From positions 148,722 through 212,721 of the forward strand of contig NZ_BSTM01000011.1 of the NCBI RefSeq assembly GCF_030269515.1: a stretch of DNA of 64,000 bases, written 5' to 3'. The notes below the pieces were generated by a model that worked only from the letters and a program-made list of their open reading frames with translations, was not told where the DNA came from and did no database searches. The stretch is from Actinomadura sp. NBRC 104412. Lineage in GTDB: Bacteria; Actinomycetota; Actinomycetes; Streptosporangiales; Streptosporangiaceae. Of the stretch, positions 18,235 through 25,797 are shown piece after piece (position 1 is the first letter of the stretch; every line of letters starts with the position of its first letter). The position numbers were made by a program, and so were the translations under genes.

Positions 18235-19098
18235 GTGCTTCAGCAGGCGTTCAACGGGTTGGTGAGCGGGGCGTTCTACGCCCTGCTCGCCCTCGGTCTG
18301 TCCGTCATCTTCGGCATGCTCGGCGTCGTCAACTTCGCCCACGGCGCGTTCTACATGCTCGGCGCCTTCGGCGCCTTCATCCTGCTCGACTCCTTCGGGG
18401 TGAACTTCTGGATCGCCCTGCCGCTGGTGCCGCTGGTGCTGGGGACGGTGGGCGTGGTCCTGGAGCGGCTGTTCATCCGGCGGCTCACGCCGCTGGACCC
18501 GCTCTACAACTTCCTGTTCACCTTCGGCCTGGCGCTGATCCTTCAGGACCTGGTGCGGCGCGAGTACGGGGTCAACTCCCAGCCGTACCCGCGCCCGTCG
18601 CAGCTCTCCGGCTCCATCGATCTGGTGGTGTTCACCTACCCCGCCTACCAGGTGTTCGTGCTGGCCGTGTCGCTGCTGGTGTGCGGGGCGGTCTGGGTCG
18701 TCCTCACCCGGACCCGGGTCGGGATGATCGTCCGCGCGTCCACCGAGCGTCCCGAGCTGACCCGGGCGCTGGGCATCGACGTGGGCCGCTGGGTCACCCC
18801 GGTGTTCGGGTTCGGCGTCGCGCTGGCCGGGTTCGCCGGGGTGCTGGCCGCGCCGATGCGCGCGGTCAACCCGCTGATGGGCGCCGATCTGATCATCGTG
18901 GTGTTCGCGGTGGTGGTGATCGGCGGCCTGGGCTCGGTGTTCGGCTCGGTCGCCGCCGGGTTCGCGGTCGGCGTGGTGTCGGCGCTGGGCAACTTCTACG
19001 TTCCGGCGCTGTCGCAGACCCTGGTGTTCATCCTGATGGCCGCCGTCCTGCTGTGGCGTCCGGCCGGCCTGTTCGGACGCGAGGAGGCGTTCAGATGA
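18235..19098 (+). CDS. livH: ABC transporter permease (LivH-like)
   Basis: Integral membrane permease of 287 residues with about eight spans. It begins FNGLVSGAFYALLALGLSVIFGMLGVVNFAHG, a LivH hallmark, and contains the EAA-like loop ALGIDVGRWVTPVFGFG. It starts with GTG nine bases after the receptor gene and overlaps livM by four bases (ATGA). Confidence 0.93.
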   Translation: MLQQAFNGLVSGAFYALLALGLSVIFGMLGVVNFAHGAFYMLGAFGAFILLDSFGVNFWIALPLVPLVLGTVGVVLERLFIRRLTPLDPLYNFLFTFGLALILQDLVRREYGVNSQPYPRPSQLSGSIDLVVFTYPAYQVFVLAVSLLVCGAVWVVLTRTRVGMIVRASTERPELTRALGIDVGRWVTPVFGFGVALAGFAGVLAAPMRAVNPLMGADLIIVVFAVVVIGGLGSVFGSVAAGFAVGVVSALGNFYVPALSQTLVFILMAAVLLWRPAGLFGREEAFR

Positions 19099-20090
19099 TC
19101 CTCTCCCGGCTCGCCGGGCGCCCGGTCCTGCCGGCCGTCGGTCTGTTCCTGGCCCTCGCGCTGCCCTGGATGATCTATCCGCCGATCGCGCTGGACATCA
19201 TCTGCTGGGCGCTGTTCGCTGCGGCCGTCGACCTGCTGCTGGGCTTCACCGGCCTGCTGTCCTTCGGGCACGCCGCGTTCTGGGGCGGCTCGGCGTACTG
19301 CACGGGCCTGATCGCCGTGCACGTCGGCGTCCCGTTCCCCCTGGCGATCCTGGGGGGCGCCGCGTTCGCGGCGGTGCTGGCCGTGCCGATCGGGTTCCTG
19401 GCCGTACGGCTCCAGGGCATCTACTTCGCGATGGTCACCCTGGCCTTCGCGCAGATGGTGTACTTCGTCGCCAACCAGTGGCGAAGCGTCACCGGTGGCG
19501 AGAACGGCCTGCAGAGCATCCCGCGCGAGTTCTTCGGCGTCGACCTGTCCGACCCGTTCTTCTTCTACTACGCGGGCCTGCCGTTCATCCTCGCCGGGAT
19601 GTTCGTGGCCTGGCGCATCGTGCGCTCCCCGTTCGGGCGGGTGCTCGTGTCGATCCGCGACAACCCGTCCCGTGCCCGCGCCCTGGGCTACCCGGTGGAC
19701 CGCTACAAGCTCCTGGCGTTCATCCTGTCGGCCGCCCTGTCCGGTGTGGCCGGTGGCCTGTTCGCCATAAGCCACGGCTTCGCGTCCTTGCAGGAGGTCT
19801 ACTGGACCACCTCGGGGCAGGCGGTGATGATGGTCGTCCTGGGCGGCATAGGCACGCTGTGGGGTGGTGCCGTGGGCGCGGCCCTCATCGTCCAGTTGAA
19901 CGACTATCTGGCCACAGCCGGCTTCCAGGAGACCGGCATCGTCACCGGCAGCATCTTCATCCTCATCGTCCTGCTCTTCCGCCGGGGCATCTGGGGCACC
20001 GCCCAAGCCCTCATAGCCGCGCGGCGAACCCGCAAGCAACCCGAAGCGGACGCGGTCCCCGAACGTGAGGCGGTGGACGCCAAAACCTGA
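19095..20090 (+). CDS. livM: ABC transporter permease (LivM-like)
   Basis: Second permease, 331 residues. Hydrophobic throughout, with the LivM signature LLLGFTGLLSFGHAAFWGGSAY and the cytoplasmic loop IRDNPSRARALGYPVDRYKLLAF. It starts at ATG 19095 inside the livH stop. The C terminus is a charged cytoplasmic tail. It ends the importer operon and converges with the PucR-type regulator gene at 20170. Confidence 0.92.
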   Translation: MILSRLAGRPVLPAVGLFLALALPWMIYPPIALDIICWALFAAAVDLLLGFTGLLSFGHAAFWGGSAYCTGLIAVHVGVPFPLAILGGAAFAAVLAVPIGFLAVRLQGIYFAMVTLAFAQMVYFVANQWRSVTGGENGLQSIPREFFGVDLSDPFFFYYAGLPFILAGMFVAWRIVRSPFGRVLVSIRDNPSRARALGYPVDRYKLLAFILSAALSGVAGGLFAISHGFASLQEVYWTTSGQAVMMVVLGGIGTLWGGAVGAALIVQLNDYLATAGFQETGIVTGSIFILIVLLFRRGIWGTAQALIAARRTRKQPEADAVPEREAVDAKT

Positions 20091-20095
20091 ACGCC

Positions 20096-20129
20096 CATCC
20101 GCCGCGGTCACCGCCGCCCGCTGCGGATG
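20096..20129. terminator. Possible bidirectional terminator hairpin
   Basis: CATCCGC (20096-20102) can pair with GCGGATG (20123-20129) around a 20-base loop which itself holds GCGG/CCGC. It sits just after livM, in the gap before the convergent regulator gene. There is no T run, and the call is weak. Confidence 0.35.
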
Positions 20130-20169
20130 TACGCCGGATAGCTGACGCCCTTGGCTTGGATCTCGAAGG

Positions 20170-22068
20170 TCACTGGGCCAGGCGGTGCAGGCGCAGGGCG
20201 AGCTGGATCTCCAGGGCCCGGTCCGGGGTCTGCCAGTCCTCGCCCAGGAGGTGGGCGACCCGGTCCAGGCGCTGGGTGACGGTGTTGACGTGGATGTGCA
20301 GGCGTTCGGCCGTCCTGGAAAGGCTGCAGCCGGTGCCGAAGTAGTCCTCCAGCGTCCGGACGAGGGTGGTGCCGCGGCGCGCGTCGTAGTCGAGGACGGG
20401 GCCGATCGCGGAGGCCAGGAAGCCTGACACGTCCCGGTCGTCCCCGATCAGGAGACCGACGAAGCCCAGCTCGCCCGCGCTCGCGCCGTCGCCGGCGCGT
20501 CCCAGCGCGATGAGCGCGTCGGCGGCGCGCTGCGCCTCCCGGTGCGCGGAGGCGACCCCGGCCGGGCCGCCGACGGGTCCCGCCGCGCCCACGGTGATGG
20601 GCGCGGCCAGCGACGCGCTCAGCTCCTTGGCGACGCGCCGGGCCGTGTCGCCGGGATCGTCGCCGGGCAGCAACAGGACGATCTCCTCGCCGCGCGCCGC
20701 CGACAGGCCGTGCGCTATCGAGGCGTGCGACGCCGCCCAGAACGCGGCCCGGCCACGATGCTCGGGCGCCGGGCAGCGAGCCGACAGGATGACGTGCGGG
20801 GTCTCGAGGTCCACGTTGACGCGGCGCGCCCGGGTCTTCAACGCGTCGGCGTCGGTGACGCGCTCGTTCAGCAGGTCGTCCAGCAGCTCCCCGCGTACCC
20901 GGCCCTCGGCCTCGGTGACGCTGCGGCGCAGCAGGACGAGCAGCGCGGTGACGAGCGCGCCGCGTTCCAGGATGCGCTGGTCGGCGTCCGACACCTCGTC
21001 CGCCGTGCGCAGGACGAGCGTGGCCAGCACCTCGTCGCCGGTGGACACCGACGCGATCCACAGGTCGCCGCGCCGTACCGTACGTCCCTGGGCGCGCGAG
21101 GAGTACGCGGACGCCAGCACCCCGGACAGCTCCTCGCCCTCCAACGGCGCGGGCGGACCCGACGTGGCGAGGGGACGGCCGTCGGCGTCCAGGACGTGCA
21201 GCGTCCCGCCGAGGATCCCGGTGACCACCGCCGCCACGTCCGCGGCGCCCCCGCCCCGTACCACCAGGGCGGTCATCCGGTCGTGCGCCTGCGCCGCGCG
21301 CTCCACGGCCGCGCTGCGCGCCTGGATGACCGCGTTGGCCGCGCTCAGCTCCTCCAAGGCGGTGCGCGTCTCCTGCAGCAGCCGGGCGTTGTCGATCGCC
21401 ACCGCGGCGTGCGCGGCCAGCGAGCTGAGCAGCGCCGCCTCCTCCTGGCCGAACGGGCGCTCGCTGCGGTTGGCCGCGTACAGCACCCCGATCACCCGGC
21501 TGCCCAGCTTCATCGGCACCCCGATGATCGCGACCAGCGCCTCCTCGGCCACCGCCTCGTCGATGTAACCGCGATGGTTGAACTGCGGGTCCTCCAGGTA
21601 GTGCGCGCTGGTGTACGGCATCGCCGTCTGCGCCACGAGCCCGCCCAGGCCCGCGCCCAGCGGCAGCCGCAGCTTGCGGAACGCGGCCGACACCGACCCG
21701 TCCGTCACCCGCATGTAGGTGTCGCCGCGCTCGTCGTCGTTCAGCGTCATGTACGCGATGTCGGCGTTCAGCAGCCGCCGTGCGCGACGCACGATCGCCT
21801 CCAGCACCGCGTCGTGGTCGCGCAGCCCCGCCAGGTCGCTGGCCGTGTCGAACAGCGCCTCCAGCTCCGCCTCCCGGCGGGCGTGCCGATTCATGATCGA
21901 CCGGACCCGCAGCGCGGCGAGCTTGGCGGCCTCCAGCTCCGCCAGCGTCTCCGGTGAGGCGCCCGCGGCGCGGGCCTCCACCAGCGGCCCCTCGAACTCC
22001 ACGGGAGACGCCTCGCGTGCCAGCAGCTCAAGGAACACGGTGCAGGACATGCGGGTCATTTTCGGCAT
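20170..22068 (-). CDS. GAF-domain PucR-type transcriptional regulator
   Basis: Large regulator of 632 residues. A GAF domain spans about residues 75-225 (EAIVRRARRLLNADIAYMTLND and VIGVLYAANRSERPFGQEEAALLSSLAAHAAVAIDNARLL). A CdaR/GGDEF-like middle part follows, and the C terminus carries the PucR helix-turn-helix (TLEDYFGTGCSLSRTAERL and HIHVNTVTQRLDRVAHLLG). It begins four bases after the 3-hydroxybutyrate dehydrogenase gene, so the two are one transcript. It converges with the ABC importer. By context it probably controls the dehydrogenase and importer in response to a small ligand (inference). The start could be any of three ATGs within 20 bases. Confidence 0.9.
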   Translation of the reverse strand: MPKMTRMSCTVFLELLAREASPVEFEGPLVEARAAGASPETLAELEAAKLAALRVRSIMNRHARREAELEALFDTASDLAGLRDHDAVLEAIVRRARRLLNADIAYMTLNDDERGDTYMRVTDGSVSAAFRKLRLPLGAGLGGLVAQTAMPYTSAHYLEDPQFNHRGYIDEAVAEEALVAIIGVPMKLGSRVIGVLYAANRSERPFGQEEAALLSSLAAHAAVAIDNARLLQETRTALEELSAANAVIQARSAAVERAAQAHDRMTALVVRGGGAADVAAVVTGILGGTLHVLDADGRPLATSGPPAPLEGEELSGVLASAYSSRAQGRTVRRGDLWIASVSTGDEVLATLVLRTADEVSDADQRILERGALVTALLVLLRRSVTEAEGRVRGELLDDLLNERVTDADALKTRARRVNVDLETPHVILSARCPAPEHRGRAAFWAASHASIAHGLSAARGEEIVLLLPGDDPGDTARRVAKELSASLAAPITVGAAGPVGGPAGVASAHREAQRAADALIALGRAGDGASAGELGFVGLLIGDDRDVSGFLASAIGPVLDYDARRGTTLVRTLEDYFGTGCSLSRTAERLHIHVNTVTQRLDRVAHLLGEDWQTPDRALEIQLALRLHRLAQ

Positions 22069-22072
22069 GCCG

Positions 22073-22864
22073 TCAATGCGCGGTCCACCCTCCGTCCATC
22101 GAGACCGACGCGCCGGTCACCATCGCCGCCGCCGGGCCGCACAGGTAGGCGACCAGCTCGGCGACCTCCTCCGGCTCGATCAGCCGCTTGACCGCCTCCC
22201 TCGCGAGCAGCACCTCCGAGGTCACCCGGTCCGGGGGCAGGCCGTGCACCCGCGCCTGATCCTCGATCTGCCCCTCGACCAGCGGCGTGCGGACGTACGC
22301 GGGACACACGCAGTTGGACGTGACCCCGTGCTCCGCCCCCTCCAGTGCCACCACCTTCGAGAACCCTTCAAGGGCGTGCTTGGCCGCCACGTACGCCGCC
22401 TTGTACGGCGAGGCCCGCAGCCCGTGCACGGACGAGATGTTGACGATCCGCCCCCAGCCCCGCTCGTACATCGCGGGCAGCCCCGCCCTGACCAGCCGGA
22501 ACGGCGCCTCCAACATCACCCGCAGCATCCGCGAGAAGACCTCCGGCGGGAACGTCTCCAGCGGCGCCACATGCTGCATCCCGGCGTTGTTCACCAGGAT
22601 GTCGGGCGAGCACTCGCGGGCCAGCGCCTCCGCCGCGTCCAGATCCGCCAGGTCCGCCACGACCGCCCGGGCGCGGCCCCCGCCCTCGCCGTCGATGGAC
22701 TTCGCCGCCTCCTCGGCCGCCGCCGCCCGTATGTCGGTCACCACCACATCGGCCCCCGCGGACGCGAGCCGGCGCGCGCAGGCCAGGCCGATCCCGCCCG
22801 CCGCCCCGGTCACCAGCGCCGTGCGGCCCGAAAGGTCCGGGCTGCCGTCCAACTGGGATGTCAT
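22073..22864 (-). CDS. 3-hydroxybutyrate dehydrogenase-like short-chain dehydrogenase
   Basis: NAD-dependent SDR of 263 residues. The nucleotide motif is TGAAGGIG (about residue 20), and the catalytic Ser-Tyr-Lys occur in NISSVHGLRASPYKAAYVAAKHALEG. The segment NNAGMQHVAPLETFP is characteristic of 3-hydroxybutyrate dehydrogenases, which interconvert 3-hydroxybutyrate and acetoacetate. It is the first gene of a two-gene unit with the GAF/PucR regulator. Together with the importer and secreted esterase it suggests use of hydroxybutyrate or a similar acid, but this is inference. Confidence 0.85.
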   Translation of the reverse strand: MTSQLDGSPDLSGRTALVTGAAGGIGLACARRLASAGADVVVTDIRAAAAEEAAKSIDGEGGGRARAVVADLADLDAAEALARECSPDILVNNAGMQHVAPLETFPPEVFSRMLRVMLEAPFRLVRAGLPAMYERGWGRIVNISSVHGLRASPYKAAYVAAKHALEGFSKVVALEGAEHGVTSNCVCPAYVRTPLVEGQIEDQARVHGLPPDRVTSEVLLAREAVKRLIEPEEVAELVAYLCGPAAAMVTGASVSMDGGWTAH

Positions 22865-23000
22865 GGGCCGAACCTACGGAGAGTGAGGCGTCCCCTCCTA
22901 TGGAGTGAGCCGACATAATCCGCCCACCTTCCATGTGGACGGGAACCGCGTCGCATACTGGGGCCACCGGCGATGGCGTACAGGCGCTACCGTCCTTCCC

Positions 23001-23948
23001 ATGGCCGAGATCACCCATCGCTTCGTCGAGTCCACCAGCGGGCTGCGCATGCACATCGCCGAGGCCGGATCCGGCCCGCTCGTGCTGCTCCTGCACGGCT
23101 TCCCCGAATGCTGGTACTCCTGGCGGCACCAGCTCACCGCCCTCGCCGACGCGGGCTACCACGCCGTCGCACCCGACCAGCGCGGCTACGCCCGTACCGG
23201 CGGCCCCGCGGAGGCCGACCAGTACACGATCCACCACCTGGTCGGCGACGCCATCGGCCTGATCGACGCCCTGGGTCGGGAACAGGCCGTCGTCGTCGGG
23301 CACGACTGGGGAGCGCCGGTGGCATGGGGCGCCGCCCAGTTCCGTCCCGACCGGGTGCGCGGCGTCGCCTGCCTGTCGGTGCCGCACCGCCCCCGGTCGT
23401 CGCGCCCGCCCGTCCAGGCCATGCGGGAACTGTACGGGGACGACTTCTACATGGTGTACTTCCAGGAGCCGATCGTCCCGGAGGCCGAGTTCGACCGCGA
23501 CAGGGCCGAGACGTTCCGCCGCATGCTGTACGCCGCGTCCGGGGACCTCGGCGTGCTCCCGTCCGTCCCCGAAGGCGGGGGGATGCTGTCGGACGTCGCA
23601 CCCGGCGAGCTCTCGGGCTGGCTCACCGAGGACGACATCGCCGTCTTCGTCCGCGAGTACGAGGACGCCGGTTTCACCGGACCCCTCAACTGGTACCGCA
23701 ACCTGGACCGCAACTGGGAGCTCACCGCCGCCTGGCACCGCGCCCCGATCACCCCGCCCGCCCTCTTCATCGGCGGCGACCGCGACCCCGTCCTGACCGG
23801 CGGCGGCCGGGCCGCGGCCGACCGCCTCGCCGACTTCGTCCCCAACCTCCGCGGCACCGTCTGGCTGCCCGGCTGCGGCCACTGGACCCAGCAGGAACGC
23901 CCCGCCGAGGTCAACAAGGCCCTGCTGGACTTCCTCGGCGGCCTGTGA
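23001..23948 (+). CDS. Epoxide hydrolase-like alpha/beta hydrolase
   Basis: Soluble hydrolase of 315 residues of the epoxide-hydrolase branch. The oxyanion motif is LLHGFPECWYSWRHQL, the nucleophile is Asp in VVVGHDWGAPVAW, and the His lies in PGCGHWTQQERP. The cap supplies the ring-opening tyrosines (NWYRNLDRNW). These residues predict hydrolysis of epoxides to diols; the natural substrate is unknown. ATG 23001 begins the conserved region. It is divergent from the hydroxybutyrate dehydrogenase gene and 37 bases before a WYL regulator. Confidence 0.92.
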   Translation: MAEITHRFVESTSGLRMHIAEAGSGPLVLLLHGFPECWYSWRHQLTALADAGYHAVAPDQRGYARTGGPAEADQYTIHHLVGDAIGLIDALGREQAVVVGHDWGAPVAWGAAQFRPDRVRGVACLSVPHRPRSSRPPVQAMRELYGDDFYMVYFQEPIVPEAEFDRDRAETFRRMLYAASGDLGVLPSVPEGGGMLSDVAPGELSGWLTEDDIAVFVREYEDAGFTGPLNWYRNLDRNWELTAAWHRAPITPPALFIGGDRDPVLTGGGRAAADRLADFVPNLRGTVWLPGCGHWTQQERPAEVNKALLDFLGGL

Positions 23949-23985
23949 GACGGAAACTGTCGGTGGCGGGGCGTACGGTCGCCGG

Positions 23986-24690
23986 GTGAACCGTACAGAC
24001 CGGTTGTACGCCCTGGTGGAGGAGCTCCGGGCCGCCGCGCCGCGCCGGGTCAGCGCGCGCGAGCTCGCCGCCCGCTACGAGGTGAGCCTGCGAACGATCG
24101 AACGCGACATCGCCGCGCTACAGCAGGCCGGCGTCCCGATCTTCGCCGACGTGGGCCGGAACGGCGGCTACACCCTGGACCGGAGCCGCACGCTGCCACC
24201 GCTCAACTTCACCCCCGCCGAGGCCGTCGCCATCGCGATCATGCTGGGCCGCGCGGACGGCACCCCGTTCTCCCGCTCCGCCCGCACCGCCCTCCACAAG
24301 ATCCTCAGCGTGATGTCGGCGGCCGACGGCGAGTCCGCCCGCGAACTGGCCGGGCGCATCGGGTTCCTCACCGACCCCGACTCCGACCGCCCCAGCTCCG
24401 TCCCCGCCGTCCTGGAGCAGGCGATGGCGGCCCGCCGCGTCGTGCGTCTGACCTATGTCGACAAGGACGGCGCGGAAACCGAACGCGACGTCGAACCGGT
24501 CGCCTTCAACGGCACCACCCACAACTGGTACCTGATCGCCTGGTGCCGCCTACGCCGCGACTCCCGAGTCTTCCGCGTAGACCGAGTTCGCCGCGCCTGC
24601 CTCCTGGAAGAAACCGCCCCCGACCGCCAGGTCCAGGACCACTGCGCCGCCCCACCCGACCACGTCCTCCGCCCCCTGGAGTTCATCTGA
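23986..24690 (+). CDS. WYL-domain transcriptional regulator (YafY-like)
   Basis: Regulator of 234 residues starting at GTG. The N-terminal winged helix-turn-helix is VSARELAARYEVSLRTIERDIAAL. The C-terminal WYL domain contains VEPVAFNGTTHNWYLIAWCRLRRDSRVFRVDRV. WYL domains bind nucleotides or other ligands. Such regulators commonly sit beside VOC proteins, and the next gene is one. It may control that gene and perhaps the epoxide hydrolase before it. Confidence 0.92.
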   Translation: MNRTDRLYALVEELRAAAPRRVSARELAARYEVSLRTIERDIAALQQAGVPIFADVGRNGGYTLDRSRTLPPLNFTPAEAVAIAIMLGRADGTPFSRSARTALHKILSVMSAADGESARELAGRIGFLTDPDSDRPSSVPAVLEQAMAARRVVRLTYVDKDGAETERDVEPVAFNGTTHNWYLIAWCRLRRDSRVFRVDRVRRACLLEETAPDRQVQDHCAAPPDHVLRPLEFI

Positions 24691-24907
24691 CCCGCCAAAA
24701 GCCGCCCACCTACACCGAAGGCCCGCGCCCATCCTGGGCCAGCGCTGGTACGCCCGGTCTGGAGACAGAGCTGATCGCTACATCGAAGATCCGTTCGTAA
24801 ACACCGACAGGGGGTTGTCGCGGGAGTGCCGGATCGTGGTGGTCGTACGCCACGGGGCTCACCGCTCCGGGTGGCGATCACCTGAGTCATCTGAAACGGA
24901 GGACATC

Positions 24908-25285
24908 ATGCAGGCACCCCCCTACGACACCGTGAGCTGGTTCCAGATCGGCACCGACGACTCCGAGAGCGCACGGCGCTTCTACGGCGGCATGTTCGGC
25001 TGGAAGTTCACCCTCGACCCGGACGGCGACGGCTACGACCTGATCAACTACCCGGGCGCCGAGACCCCCAGCGGCGGCATCTCTTACGAGCCGGCCGGTG
25101 AGAACCACGCCATGTTCCTGGTGGTGGTCAAGGACGTCCGCGCCGCCTGTGCACAGGCCGAGAAGCTGGGTGGCAAGGTCGCCCTGGAACCCACGACCGG
25201 CCCCACCGGCCTGGTCTTCGCCTACCTGCAAGACCCCTCAGGCAACCGCTTCGGCGTCTTCACACCCCCGCCCGTCCAACCCTGA
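24908..25285 (+). CDS. VOC (glyoxalase/bleomycin resistance fold) family protein
   Basis: Protein of 125 residues forming one double betaalphabetabetabeta unit: VSWFQIGTDDSESARRFYGGMFGW opens the first module and VVVKDVRAACAQAEKLGGKV the second, ending LQDPSGNRFGVFTPP. Metal-ligand positions are only partly evident, so it may be non-catalytic. The start is supported by GGAGG seven bases upstream of ATG 24908. A strong hairpin follows the stop. Confidence 0.9.
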   Translation: MQAPPYDTVSWFQIGTDDSESARRFYGGMFGWKFTLDPDGDGYDLINYPGAETPSGGISYEPAGENHAMFLVVVKDVRAACAQAEKLGGKVALEPTTGPTGLVFAYLQDPSGNRFGVFTPPPVQP

Positions 25286-25298
25286 CAGAGAGTACGAA

Positions 25299-25333
25299 GG
25301 GGGCTTCCGGAGCCAAGGGCTCCGGAAGCCCCC
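25299..25333. terminator. Strong bidirectional terminator hairpin
   Basis: A 16-bp perfect stem (25299-25314 with 25318-25333) around the loop AAG, 13 bases after the VOC gene stop. No long T run follows, as is common in actinomycetes. Confidence 0.8.
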
Positions 25334-25444
25334 CTGCCGGTGGTCGTCATCACGGCCTACACCTCCGTGATCACGAACCGTCCGGCACCTCTCACCTGTT
25401 AATCGACCACCTCAGCCACCGCCCCAGCCCCGAACGGTCGCCCA

Positions 25445-25790
25445 GGCGTTGCGATCGCGTCCGAAGGCAGGGGCGAGCGCCAGCGAGACCCTGATCGCGC
25501 AGCGAGCCGCCAAGGCGAGTCGGAGCGATGCAGCGATCGCACGCGGTGCCGGAGAAGGAGGGCGCCCAGCGCCCGACGCCGCAGGCACCGCCAATAAGCA
25601 CGCGTTGCGATCGCGTCCGGAGGCAGGTTCCGAGCCTGCGAGGAACCTGATCGCGCAGCGAGCCGCCAAGGCGAGTCGGAGCGATGCAGCGATCGCACGC
25701 GGTGCCGGAGAAGGAGGGCGCCCAGCGCCCGACGCCGCAGGCACCGCCAACAAACACAGAGGAGCGCCAGCGACGAGCGCAGCTCTCGCT
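25445..25790 (-). repeat. Tandem 156-bp intergenic repeat block (family copy 2, inverted)
   Basis: Two direct copies with a period of 156 bases (GCGATCGC at 25451 and 25607), highly alike except in an internal hairpin segment. Copy one has CAGGGGC...GACCCTG (25468-25493) and copy two has CAGGTTCC...GGAACCTG (25624-25649, 8-bp perfect stem). A second GCGATCGC lies in each copy (25533 and 25689). On the - strand, in aceE direction, the order of elements equals that of the block at 1-477 on the + strand, including a 27-base exact match. It fills the gap after the aceE stop. The open frames within are repeat translations, not genes. 25334-25444 holds nothing else I can identify. Confidence 0.85.
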
Positions 25791-25797
25791 TGCAAAA

